From: Ganoderma boninense
Taxonomy: Eukaryota; Basidiomycota; Agaricomycetes; Polyporales; Polyporaceae
NCBI GenBank assembly: GCA_002900995.3
Contig: CM035304.1
Span: 3,791,612-3,855,611, forward strand
DNA length: 64,000 bases
Reading direction: 5' to 3'
The notes beneath the pieces are model-generated. The model saw nothing but the letters and a program-made list of their open reading frames with translations. It was not told the origin of the DNA and did no database searches. Made by a program: the position numbers and the translations under genes. This document shows, in pieces, positions 11,212-22,718 of the stretch; the first letter of the stretch is position 1, and the number at the start of each line of letters is the position of its first letter.

Positions 11212-12620
11212 TCGGTGTTGATGTAGCATTGAGTCGGCCGCCGCTTGAAATGACCTATAAATTGCCAGTTAACTTTCGATCGGACTGCTCATGTGCGTGG
11301 TACGCCGTCTCAGCTCTGAGAGTGGAGCCATGGTCAGCGATCCGCGATTTCGCGAGGCAGCAGAGGGGGCCAGAGCTCCCAGCCTGAGGCGAGTAACCTG
11401 CTAGCCGGTTGCATTGAAGTTGGGAGCTTGGTGCCGGCCCGAGCAGCCGAGCGAGAACCAGAGACGCCCACTGCGGGACGCTTCGTGGCGCATTAATGCA
11501 TCGTGCCATCTCGTGTTATGCTCTGCCGTCTTGTCGTTGACCCGCTGAACTAGTGTTTTTCTAAGACGCGCTACAAGGAGCTCAAGCACATTAATATTGC
11601 TCAACGCGACCAACGGCAGTCCTCCCACGCGTACGAACCTCTCCCAGTCAGACTGAGCACCTCGGCGCCCGCACAAGGTTTCGTATCCATGTGCACGACG
11701 AGCACCAGTGGCTGCGGTTTTGTGCTTGCTTTTTGCTCTTTCGTGCCTCTTCAAGCGGCAGGGCTGTGAAAATGATGCTTGCAGTAGGTTGACGTATCGC
11801 TCCCGACGAGGTCATGTGTTGACTCGGCATTCTAGAATTTGACTCCCCACTTACTTATCTTTTGAACCTATCTCTTTTAGGTCCCCAAGCACATGGTAAC
11901 GATGGACTGACCCTGGCGAGTCGTGGCACCATCCTCATGCTTCCTCACGTCGGCGATCCTTCACCTGGCGTGGATCCTTGACGGTCGACTGGACTGCGTT
12001 CGCTATGCCTGTTCATGGGCCTCTTTCAACGACCTCTCGGGTGGGTCTCCGAGTTCTCCATAAGGTACGTATACGTGCTTACTTACCTCTCCTCGCGTCT
12101 CTCTTGCTCACATCGGCTCAAACTGTGGCGTATCAAGGTTGTTTCATCTATTTATGCTAAATTTAGACGTAAACCAGGTTCGGTCTGTTCGTATCAGGCA
12201 CACTCTGATTCTGAATATTCATCTAAGGACATTCATGTCGCCTTTCCTTTCCGACAAACCTGCAAAAACCTGCATTGGACCATTCCCGGACCGATAAGTA
12301 CGGGAATCTGTATTGGCAATCATCGTGTCGGTAAGTAGACCACCACGCCAGACCGAACCAATGACATGCCTTATTGCAGAGCGATGCCGGAAGCGGACCC
12401 GAGAACTCTGTACCATTCGCTCGGCGAACACGGCCGTGGTGACTCGGTCTGTGATCCCAGAGATACGAAGCACTATATTCCCACAGTTGACACGCCGCCG
12501 TTTGGCGTTAACATGTCGAGTAGATACATACATAGCCAATCCACCTCCTCCATTGCACCAACCCATTGCCCCCAAAGCGCAACTGCAACCCTCCACCTGT
12601 GATTCTCTACAAAGAACATC
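11212..12620. other. Intergenic spacer between tandem ABC genes A and B
   Basis: This 1.4 kb spacer holds the end of gene A and the promoter of gene B. Only short frames without recognisable motifs are present. The last 130 bp include the 15-mer shared with the gene A promoter and a CCAAT near 12535-12540. No tRNA, repeat array or transposon end was seen. Confidence 0.5.
12494..12508 (+). promoter_or_regulatory. Shared 15-bp promoter element upstream of ABC gene B
   Basis: Identical to the element at 4080-4094 and at almost the same distance from the start codon (112 against 118 bp). Sequence just outside the 15-mer differs between the two promoters (AACATGTCG here, CAAGCCGTT there), so it stands out as a conserved core. 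A regulatory role is inferred. Confidence 0.45.
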
Positions 12621-15600
12621 ATGGAGGAGTCCTCCGCCATGGCTTGGCTTGCAGAGCTTTCGCAAGTGCCTTTGACGGCGTCTGGAACCACCATTGCTTC
12701 GGTCTCTAATAGGTACGCGTCACGCTTTCTCATTTCACCGTCGTGGTTTATGGAGGCTTACGCGATATCATTGGTTTTAGTCCTTGGCTTGACTCTTTGG
12801 TCCTACCTGTCTATGTCGCAGCCTTTTCCGCGGTGACTATGTCCCTGCAATCCATCGCTGACGTCTTTTGCAAGCGCGGTCCTTCAGAACGTGTTTCTGC
12901 TTCCGTCTCTGTGGGCTCGCATACCACCAGACGCCTCTTTCTACGTCAAGCCCTCGAAGATGTGGGCGGCGGCACTATCTTCACCTACAAACTTGTTCAG
13001 CTGCTAGCGACTCTTGGCCTGTTTGGAATCTCCCTGGCCCAGCTGATCTTGGAGACCAGGGACGACGCGCCGCATGGCCTCTTGAGTGCCGTTGGCGCTC
13101 AAGTGGCTGTGATTTCTCTGAGTGTCGTCTACGTAAGCCCCATTTGATTATCGCGAGGTGGGAGAAGCTAATCGCAGATGCAGGCTTACCTCGCGGTCCT
13201 AGGCTCGTTCGCCCTGTTCGGTGGGCCCTCGCTCCACGGCCGTGCTTATGCTCATGCCTCAACGATCCTTGTGCTCGTCTGGAGCGTATATATGTACCGC
13301 GACGTGTACCCCCTTGCGACACTCAACAAGGCACCCTCCGACTCTGCCGAAGGACCGGTCCTCTACGTTAAATTCGCACTGCTCACCATAGCCGCCGTTC
13401 TTGTCCCCTCTTTTGTCCCTCGAAAATACATACCAGTTAACCCCAAGGTCAATTCTCATTTCGGCGCCCGTTTGGACGCTTTTGGTGCTGATGAATATTG
13501 CAGGAGGTCCTCGAGTCCAACCCAGAGCAGACGTCTTCTCTAGCGTCGCTGCTCTCGTTCACCTTCATCGGTCCCATCATATGGACGGCATGGAAGGTCC
13601 CTCACTTCGCGTACGACCTGCTTCCGCCCCTCGCGGACTACGACCATCTGCGCAATCTCGTGGGGAAGAGCTTTCCTGTGAGTCCCTTGCATGTCGTGAG
13701 CCGCGGCGTGTTTCTGAGACGACCTCTCGTCAGCGCCTCGATCCCACTCAAAGCAAATCACGCACGCATATTGCGTTAAAGCTCGTTCGAATCTTCTGTA
13801 AGCACCGCTATCTCGCAGATTCAAGAAGTACGGACGATGCTGACACCCGATGCTCAAGGGGTAGAGTTCCTCCACTTGTCCGCAATGTCTATCACTGCTG
13901 TATGTTGTTGGACATTGAATCATGTCGACATCAGACGCTCACGCACCCCAGGTGATCTTTGCATTCGCCGCACCGATCGCTATTCAAGGTCTTCTGAGGT
14001 GCGTACCACAAATATCATATGCAATGCGGAGGTAACATGCTTCCTGTACAGCTACCTAGAATCTGGAGGCAGGGTTGTCTCCGTGCAGCCATGGTTCTGG
14101 ATTGCGTTGCTCTTCTTTGGACGCATTGCCAAGAGCGTTTCTGATCAATGGTTCATGTTCAAGCATGTAAGCCTCCCGTGCCGCTGTTCATCTAGCCCGT
14201 CGCAGGGAGGCTTACTAAATTGCAGACTCGGGTTTCCGTGCGAATCCAAGCTATCATCACGGAGCTTGTCTTCGAGCATGCCTTGCGGATCCGCATGAAA
14301 GCAGAGACGAGCGACGCTGCCGGTGCGAGCAAGAGTGGCGATAACACGGCCGTGGCTACTCCGGACACTGCATCGCAGATCGGGGAAGACGGTGAAGCGG
14401 AGAGCTCGGAGGGTAGTCAAACCGATGGTGGCGCTCCCGCACACTCCGCGACCTCTAGTTCCAGCACAGCTGTTGCGTCTGTGTCTGTGTCTGCCACGGC
14501 CAAGGGAAAAGGCAAGGCACCTGCAGAGGATGTACCGAAGAAACCAGCCGAACAGGAGAAGCCAGCTGAGGACAAGAAGAAGGGGAAGAACCTGGTTGGA
14601 CGGATCAACAACTTGGTGTCCAGCGACTTGAGCAGTCTAGAACCGATCGCGATGTTCTTGACGTTTGCCCGTGCGTCGTCTGCTCTGACTTCCAGCGCGT
14701 GACTGGCATTGACAGACCGGCGCAGTGTTGGAGTCTCCATTCCAGATTACGCTCTGCATGATTTTCCTCTATCAGCTTCTTGGATGGAGGTGCGCACGCC
14801 CGACTCCCGGTGTCTGTACTCTGCATGCGAACTTGATACCCCTCCGGCAGTGCTTTGGTCGGTCTGGCGACCATGTTGATCACGCTTCCCGTCCCTGGAT
14901 GGATCACTAAGCATATCCAAGGCTCTCAGCGGGAGAAGATGCAGCGAGTATGTGTGCTGTATCTACTGATCTTCGGTGAATGTGCTCAACGACACGCCTA
15001 TAGACAGATTCCCGTGTGCAGTCGGTCACTGAAAGTGCGCTGCAGGTTTCTTTCCTTGCCATACAAGAATCTCACGTCTCCCTTGTGCCGCGCAGTGATG
15101 AACGTAATCCGCATGGTCAAATTGTTCGGATGGGAGCCCCGTATCGCCAAGCAGTTGAACGAGAAACGCGAGGCAGAACTCGTGTCCGTCCGCAGGAACA
15201 GAATGCTGGGAATGATGAATAATCTCTGCAAGTAAGTGGCGATCCCGGCGTCGTATCAGAGCTAGCAGTTCTTTTCTAACGCCCTTCTCAGCTTCGTTAT
15301 TCCGATTTTAATCATGTTGACGACTTTCTCCGCATACGTGAGTTGTTCACTTGCTGCAGCCTATCACCGCATGCTCATCAACCTTTCAAACAGACCTTGA
15401 TTATGAAGGAAACATTGAATGGTATTTCTGTTTGACTTCTGTGTTCTAAACATGACTTACTCGCGCACGTATAGCTTCGAAGGTCTTCTCTGCCATGTCC
15501 GGTAAGACGTTTTTCTTTGGGGACTGAACGGCAACTTAGCCTATTACAGTGTTCGACATGCTTCGCATGGATATCCAGGCCACTTTTTTCATCATTCCCC

Positions 15601-18600
15601 AGCTCATTCAAGGTACATCTACTCTTCATAGATCTAGGTCCTCTCGCTCACGAAAGCGTCACGATTATTAGCGAAGGTTTCCCTTGAGCGAATCCAAGAT
15701 TTCTTGTTCAATGTACGATTCGTCAATAGCATAGGTTTTCGGAATCCGTTGCTCACTTTTTCACCTCCAGACGGAGCTCATCGACGAGTTCACCGAGTCC
15801 GAGCCCGAAGCTGCCGAGCTGCTTTCCGCCACAGTCCCCGAAGAACATCAGAACATTATCGGTATCCGTCACGCCTCGTTCACCTGGGCGAACGACACTA
15901 CCAGGCTCGCAGACACCCCAGGCGGCACTCGTCGACGGATGTTCATGCTTCACGTCGACGAGGACCTATTCTTCAAGCGCGGCAAGCTCAACCTGATTGT
16001 CGGACCCACCGGCTCCGGAAAGACGTCGCTGTTGATGGCGCTGCTTGGCGAAATGCACTACATTCCTTCTGGGCCCGACTCGTTTGTCAGCCTGCCGAGG
16101 GCGGGCGGCGTGGCCTACGCGGCACAGGAGTCTTGGGTCCAGAATGACACGATCAAGGTAAGTGCAGTTGAGAGGCTTGGAGTGGACCGCTCTGCTGACA
16201 ACCCTGCACATGTCAGAACAATATCGTCTTCGGCGCGCCGTTCGATGAGGTCAGGTATAAGAAAGGTAGCACATACCGCAGTTTTACGCAGGATAAATGC
16301 TCACATTTTGCACCTAGTTCTCAAGCAATGTGCCTTGGAGCGCGATCTTAGCCTGTTCGATGCTGGTGACAAGACGGAGGTTGGAGAGAAGGGGATCACG
16401 CTCAGGTAACTACCGCCGAATTTCTCATACGCTCTTGTGCTGATCGTCAATGTACTCTAGTGGCGGCCAAAAGGTCGGAGTGTGTCTACAGCTTGGTTGT
16501 GTTAGAGGCTGACCGCTCTCGCAGGCTCGTATCACTCTAGCTCGTGCGGTATACTCATCCGCAGAGATCCTGTTGCTCGACGACGTGAGTGGAACGGGTT
16601 GCAGTTGTTGTGGTCATGATAATGTATCGATGTCCAGATCCTCGCTGCTCTTGACGTGCACACTTCTCGTTGGATCGTCAACAAATGTCTCAACGGTGAT
16701 TTGTTGCGTGGACGTACCATCCTCCTAGTGGTAAGGCAGAGATAGGGACATGCTTGACACTGCAATCTGACATATAGTTCTGCAGACTCACAATGTCGCG
16801 ATGGTCAGCCCGATCGCAGACTTCGTGGTTGACGTGGGCTCCGACGGGCGTATCCTCAGTCAAGGTTCGCTCGAGAACGCGCTCGAACACGACTCCAAGC
16901 TGCTCAAGGACGTGGAGCACGAGGTCGAGGAACTTCAGAAGGCTGACCAGGAGGTCGATGGAGAGAAGGATGAAGACGTCAATGCGCCGTCGTCCGCTGG
17001 GAAGCTCGTTGTGGCTGAGGAGATAGAAGAAGGCCATGTTGGTTGGAGAGCACGTAAGTAAAGCAGTCACTCCTTGGAATTCCACTCTAACGGGGGTGGT
17101 CTTAGTGCTGCTGTACCTCGGCAACATGTCGACGCGGCCGCTTGTTTTCTGGTTCATTTATGCTTCCGGATACATCTTGCGGCACGCTATTACTAACGTT
17201 CAGGTGCGTTCTCTACCATCGTAAATTTTCAACCAACTCATGTTGTTCATTCAGGCATGGTGGCTTGGCGTATGGGCAGCACAATATGAAACTACGGCTC
17301 CAGAAGAGGTCAATGTCCAATAGTAAGCGAACACCTGATCGCTCTCCCTCATACCGTCTAATGTCCTTCAGTTATCTCGCTGTGTACTGTTACACAGTGG
17401 TAGTGATTATGAGCTGTTCCGCATTCTGCGTCTGGTTCTACGTCGGCGGAAGCATGAGAGCAGCGAGGATAGTGCACGAGAAATTGGTGACCTCCGTTCT
17501 CGGCACGACTCTCCGGTGAGTGTTGTCCTGTATGAATGCCAGCATGTCATGCTTACCCCTGCTGGACACAGATGGCTTGACAAGACACCAACTGCACGGA
17601 TAATCGCCAGATGCACAGAAGACATCCAGACCAGTGAGTCTTTTTACCGGATCGACATCGCCTCTCGCTCACCTGCCATTTGATATCCTTAGTGGACACC
17701 CGGTTTGCCAGGACTACGGAGTTCCTCATGGAGGTCACCGTCTTCCTGTTGACGAAGATATTTTCTGTCGTCATCTTCTCTCCGGTCTTCGTGATACCCT
17801 CAATCCTTGTTGCTATCGTCGGCGGAACGCTCGGAAACATCTACATGAAGGCGCAGCTCTCTGTGAAGCGGGAGCTGAGCGTCGCGAAAGCACCCGTTCT
17901 TGGCCACTTCGGTGCTGCCGTCAGTGGTATCAGTGAGTATTGCAACATCCCTTGCAGTGTTACTGCTCCAATATGCTGACAGTTCTGCAGCGTCTATCCG
18001 TGCTTACGGTGCCCAGGATTCGTTCAAGCGTGAATCGTACACACGTATCGACAAGTACAGTCGTGTCGCAATCACTAATGTTAATCTCAACCGGTACGTG
18101 TGTGCGATGAGGCCTAGTAATTCAGTCCATGTTCTCACCATCCCGTAGATGGGTGACTATTCGCGTGGATCTTGTCGGGACTGTCCTCGTGACTGTTCTC
18201 GCTATTTGGTTGCTGTATTTCGCTCCGCTGAGCGCATCCAACACTGGTTTCTCTCTGGCGATGGCGGGTACGTTACGTTAACACCTTTATTGGGACTATA
18301 TCTCACCTCCCGTTCAGCGGCATTCAGCAACAATATCCTGACCTGGGTCCGCGTCTTCAATGACCTCGAGACCTCTGGTATGTTGTTCGGAGCTCACATG
18401 TTCCTGCGCCCTTCTGATCCGCGCTCGCAGGAAACAGCCTGGAGAGAATTCAACAGTATATTCTGATCGAACATGAGCCCGAGTCCACCCCCGCTGGCAT
18501 TCCTCCTGCTTACTGGCCCGCGAGTGGTAACCTAGAGGTCAAGAATCTCTCGGCCCGTTACTCCCAGGTAAGTTCTTACAAGCGAAGTTACGACGTCGTG

Positions 18601-19665
18601 TGTACTCATTTACTCTCCAAAAGGACGGCCCCAAGGTCCTACACGATATTTCGTTCAGAGTTTCTTCTGGAGAGCGCGTCGGTATCGGTAAGGAAACTCG
18701 TCCTTGCCTTCCCATCCTATCGAGTGTCACTCATCAACACCTCGGACGGCAGTCGGTCGGACGGGCAGCGGGAAGAGCTCGCTCACGCTGGCGCTTCTCC
18801 GCTGCATCTTGACAGAGGGTGACGTTCATTACGATGGACTGTCGACGGGCAATCTCAATCTCGACGCCCTCCGGTCGAGCGTCACCATCATCCCCCAAGT
18901 GGTCAGTCGTTTCCTCGTCTATGCACCCTTGTCGTATCCACTGATGCCCTTGAGCTTTGATAGCCCGAGTTGCTGAGCGGTACCCTGCGCCAGAACCTCG
19001 ATCCGTTCTCGGAGCACGACGATGCCGTGTTGAACGACGCCCTTCGCTCCGCCGGTCTCTTCAACCTTCAAGACGAAAGCGATGAATCACGTATCACACT
19101 CGACAGTGAGATCGCGGGCGGCGGGGCGAACCTGTCAGTTGGCCAGCGCCAGGTGCTTGCCCTTGCTCGGGCGATCGTGCGTCGGAGCAAGCTACTCATC
19201 CTCGACGAGGCGACATCTGCCATTGGTGGGCGTTATTTCTCCTAGGCTCGAGATGTTGTCTCTGACGCGAGAGGACCAGATTACGAGACGGACACAATCA
19301 TTCAGAAGTCCCTCCGTACTGAGCTTGGAACAGACGTTACACTTTTGACAGTTGCTCATCGTCTGCAGACGATCATGGACTCTGACAAGATTGTGAGTCG
19401 CAGACGCTTCTCTGTGACTACTAATACTGATATCGTTTCGTGTCGTTTAGATGGTGCTTGATGCTGGACACATTGTGAGTACAGTGCAGCCTCCCACATT
19501 GATTGGTTGTTGAGTGTCGTCCCATCGTAGGTCGAGTTTGGCCCTCCAAGCGAACTGCTCAAAAACGAGAAGGGTTTCCTTCGCGCCCTCGTCGACGAGA
19601 GCGGAGACCGGGATAAGCTGTACAAGATGGCGGCTGCGGCTGCCTCGGAACATCCTTCCCCGTAG
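12621..19665 (+). CDS. ABC transporter B, ABCC (MRP-like) full transporter, tandem paralogue of A
   Basis: Same architecture as gene A, transcribed in the same direction 1.4 kb downstream. Exon 1 (12621-12712, [15 protein letters not shown] start) joins exon 2 at 12781, completing the shared SPWLDSL motif. The TMD1 insertion rich in Ser, Ala, Glu and Lys covers about 14297-14590 and ends in the conserved [22 protein letters not shown]1 Walker A GPTGSGKT lies just after 15980. The NBD1 signature is on a 13-nt exon (16461-16473), followed by [20 protein letters not shown] with no catalytic Glu. NBD2 has GRTGSGKSS (about 18750), [18 protein letters not shown] and TVAHRLQT. The stop is at 19663-19665. 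It keeps an intron near 13133-13183 that gene A lacks, and uses GT where A uses GC at two introns. The exon and intron around NBD1 Walker A are nearly identical to A, which suggests conversion. I see no break. Substrate unknown. Confidence 0.92.
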
Positions 19666-20077
19666 ACATATCTCCAATTGGTAGCGGCCCACGGTCATCC
19701 AGCCCTGTATTCATTTCATTTCATATCCTCCTGCAGTACTGCGGACGATTCCCAACATGTCTCTTTAGGTTGCAGAGATTTGAGGGCTCTTGAATCGATA
19801 TTCCACCAGACTCAGAAAGTCCTGCATTCGGGTTCCGGTGCGATCGCTCGCATTCGATTCAGCGCTTCTAAGATACGTTCGTTGGCCGTAAGAGTCAAGT
19901 CTAGTCAAGTGCGATTCTGCAGCGCTTCGTGCCATCAGCGATCGAAGACAAAAGGCGCTACCATTGCGCCAGAGATGCTTGGGTAGGCATGGTGATGAGG
20001 TTTGAAGTCTCGGTGTTGGCGCGGCGGGGATGTGAGACGGAAGAGGTCATGATCCAATGACAGAGCCCCTTTAACAT
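19666..20077. other. Short intergenic region between ABC gene B and tRNA-Arg
   Basis: About 400 bp with no supportable gene. It should hold the 3' end of the gene B transcript and the upstream flank of the tRNA. Antisense frames here and just downstream (such as the GLEPAT stretch) are tRNA antisense translations and not genes. Confidence 0.5.
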
Positions 20078-20160
20078 GGCTACCTGGCGCAATGGTAGCG
20101 CGTTTGGCTTCGATCGCCAACGGCACCAAAAGGTTGCAGGTTCGAGTCCTGCGGTGGTCA
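20078..20160 (+). tRNA. tRNA-Arg (anticodon TCG) with an 11-nt intron
   Basis: The cloverleaf can be folded by hand. The acceptor stem GGCTACC pairs with GGTGGTC (two G:U-type pairs). The D-stem is GCGC/GCGC with loop AATGGTA. The anticodon stem TTTGG/CCAAA is perfect. The T-arm is GCAGG-TTCGAGT-CCTGC and the discriminator base is A. Eighteen bases lie between the anticodon stem halves, so a 7-nt loop (CTTCGA plus A) is interrupted by an 11-nt intron, 20114-20124, at the canonical position after base 37. The anticodon is 20110-20112, TCG, which reads CGA codons. A run of five T follows as the RNA polymerase III terminator. A G34-less reading with the intron placed differently is unlikely, because only this placement gives a normal loop. 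Confidence 0.93.
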
Positions 20161-20163
20161 TAC

Positions 20164-20168
20164 TTTTT
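20164..20168 (+). terminator. RNA polymerase III terminator of the tRNA-Arg gene
   Basis: Five consecutive T on the coding strand begin four bases after the tRNA discriminator base, the usual pol III stop signal. Confidence 0.75.
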
Positions 20169-20627
20169 CCCTGTGAGCAGTTTTGTTAGAAGAGTATTCG
20201 ACAACTCTATAAGGAATGTGGTACATGGACCCCGTACTGTAGATACTGCAGTTCCCTAGAGAAGAGATGGGGACCTCTTGGTCAGACGCCGGAATAGACC
20301 CCGGGCCGGGAATGACCGGAAGCCAAAAGGAGGAGGTGGGTGCCCAACTACGTGGAGCTGTCTTGCAGTGCATGGGCCCGAACTCTCCATCAACGATCAA
20401 CAATCGCGTGTACCCTGCGTGTACCAGGCGCAAGGCTTCCAACCCACTGGTATTATTGTATGTGTCTTTCACATCCTTAGGGTCCGCAGCCGTGTACGTT
20501 CTAACATAGTTCCTAGACGCCTGCCAGCGTGGCGCGATAAAAGCAGCAGGACGACAACGTACGAGTTAGGCACTCCATCATCTGTCTAAGGAATCCCCTT
20601 AAGGAATTTGTGCTAGCCAGCGGTCTC

Positions 20628-20633
20628 TATAAG
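20628..20633 (+). promoter_or_regulatory. TATA-like box close to the first F-box gene
   Basis: TATAAG lies only 14 bp before the first ATG (20647) of the F-box frame. A TATA normally sets initiation about 30 bp downstream, so it may place the transcript start after that ATG. The in-frame ATG at 20812 (MVLPPELLDH) would then be the real start. Confidence 0.35.
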
Positions 20634-20646
20634 ACTCTCATTCAAC

Positions 20647-22055
20647 ATGGATTCTTCCCTCAAATTGATTGGTAAAGAATTCGGCTTCAAGGTTTCCGAA
20701 CAGCGGAAGCGTACTATCCACTTCTCCGTCTCCAAAACCTGGAAGGCCGCAACTCATCTAGGCAGCCGACACCCCAGGCCAGAACCCCAGCCAACTCCGA
20801 TCCATCAACCTATGGTACTCCCACCCGAGCTCCTCGACCACATCGTCGACTATCTCCATGACGACCGCCAGGCTCTCCGCAACTGCTCCCTCGCCTGCCA
20901 CGCCCTTGTCCCGTCCGCCCGCTTTCATCTTTTCCAAAAGGTCAAGGTCGACCACGGCAACTTTGTGCGCGCCATTAGCGTCTTTGCAGGCTGCACCTCG
21001 CACCTCGCTGACTATGTCCGCCATCTCTCGCTCGAGCTGGGCATTCCCCTTGGCGGCTCCTCGTTTGCCCACCTCCGCACACTTCTCGACAAGGGCCAAA
21101 TCCCCGTCCTCCTCCGCGTTTTCATGCTCGTCCTTTCTCCCCGAATGCGGAACGTCACTCGCCTCATACTCAAAGATGTCCCCTTCGATCGAGGTATCGT
21201 TGCGATGCTCGCGCCGAACTTCCCACAATTACACTCGCTCTCGTTATTCGACTGCTGGTTCCACTATAATACCGACTTCGATGCACTCCTGAGGGACCAT
21301 CCTCTCGTTCGAAATCTTCGATGTGGGCGGCTCTCGTCGCTCTTCGGCTCTGCCTCGACGAACGGCCCACAAGATGTCGACCAGTCCCCAACCGTTCCGT
21401 TGCATTCACTGAAGATAACAGAGGCATACTCCCCATCGCCCCTCACGCTCATGCCCTGGTTGGTAACGCGCACTGACCCTGAAGAATACACCTACACACT
21501 CTATCGACTCGGCCAAGTTATCAAACTGCACCACTGCTTACTACAGTTCGCTTCGCTGAGACACTTACACGTAATCTTCTATCGCTGGCGCACAGAAGGT
21601 CTGCCTTCCCCTCTCCGCCCCTCGCTGGTTCAGTTCATGCTCACTCTCCCCCTTCAGACATCCAAGAAGTGCTCAACGCACCCGCCGTCCTCTCGCTCAT
21701 CCCGCGCAATCCACCCACGATCACCACGCTCACGATCGACTCGCGGATGCACTCCGGGCTGCTCGCTGTGACGCTCCTCGGGTGGCTCGACCCGCACGCG
21801 TTCGTGCGCCTGCATACCGTGAATGTGTTCCTGCACCTGCGCACAGACGACATCGCGGCCATGGCTCCGGAGGCATGGGCCGCAATGGACCAGACGCTGA
21901 GCGTGCTGCTCTCGCTCGGGGTCGTAAACATCATCAACACGTGCAAGGAGGAATCGCACATCGATGCAGGGAAGAACGCAGTGCTGGATCGGCTGCCCGT
22001 GCTCAGCGCGCGCGGAGTGCTGAGGTTCGACGAAGTGGAGCGGCCTAGGTTCTAG
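20647..22055 (+). CDS. F-box protein
   Basis: Predicted substrate-receptor protein for an SCF-type ubiquitin ligase, of the expanded mushroom F-box type. The F-box lies at residues 56-95 (MVLPPELLDHIVDYL, then ALRNCSLACHALVPSAR), followed by leucine-rich segments such as LHSLSLFDCWF without a regular repeat. The first frame stops at 21771, but an intron 21599-21657 (donor GTCTGC, acceptor CCTTCAG) joins it to DIQEVLNAPAVLSLIP in the next frame and gives 449 residues ending VLRFDEVERPRF. The donor is weak, but the pyrimidine-rich acceptor and the continuation support it. The start is uncertain: 20647 gives a basic 55-residue leader, whereas 20812 starts directly at the F-box and fits the TATA position better. 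Confidence 0.82.
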
Positions 22056-22718
22056 TTTACGCAGGCTGTGAGTCGAGTGTCATCTTGGATGTCGTCGCCG
22101 CGCTGATCGCAGTGGCAGGTGGCAAGGTACACTTACCAATATCATTTGAATGTAATTTGCCGGTGCCTTGGACCAGCTACACCATATCTTACGCTTCACA
22201 CTAGTTCCGAATATCTGCAATATTCTTCGAGGTATCTAGAGGAAGTCCAAACGGCGTTGCCGATGCAGTCATCCTCGCCGTTTCCACGAAGGCCAGTGAC
22301 CGGGTGGCTGCTGAATACGTACCAACAAAGGAAAGGACGGACCTCACGCATGTACGAGCTGTTCTCTTATCACGAACCGGTCGGGCAGCAACGGTCCGGC
22401 TGTTTATCTGGCCTGCTACCCCAGTGGGACGAAGTTTGTAAGCGCCTCAAATGACTCGATTCTCCAAGCGATGAATCACACTATGGTACGGTACTTCAGA
22501 CAACCTTGAGACCAGCGGGGTCATCGGGAGCCCATGATCACCGCTTCTTCCTCCTCGTTGCGCCCTGGGCTTCCGTAGGTCTCCCATACGTCGACACGCG
22601 GGCGCCACTGGCAGAGCAACCTATATAGGTCACGTACGTTGTTACCTACAGGCCCCTTCTCAATTCACACAGCACTCTACAGCCTGGTTCTTGTCAAACT
22701 TTGAAAGCGAAGCGAGAT
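22056..22718. other. Intergenic region with aminotransferase promoter
   Basis: About 660 bp without a supportable gene. A frame at 22119-22454 has no recognisable content. The TATA box at 22622 belongs to the downstream aminotransferase. Confidence 0.5.
22622..22627 (+). promoter_or_regulatory. TATA box of the aminotransferase gene
   Basis: TATATA in context CTATATAGG lies 92 bp before the ATG at 22719, which leaves room for a short 5' leader. Confidence 0.55.

Noticed and set aside
19935..20204. Minus-strand frames with GLEPATFW-type sequence
   Set aside because: They are antisense translations of the tRNA-Arg gene.
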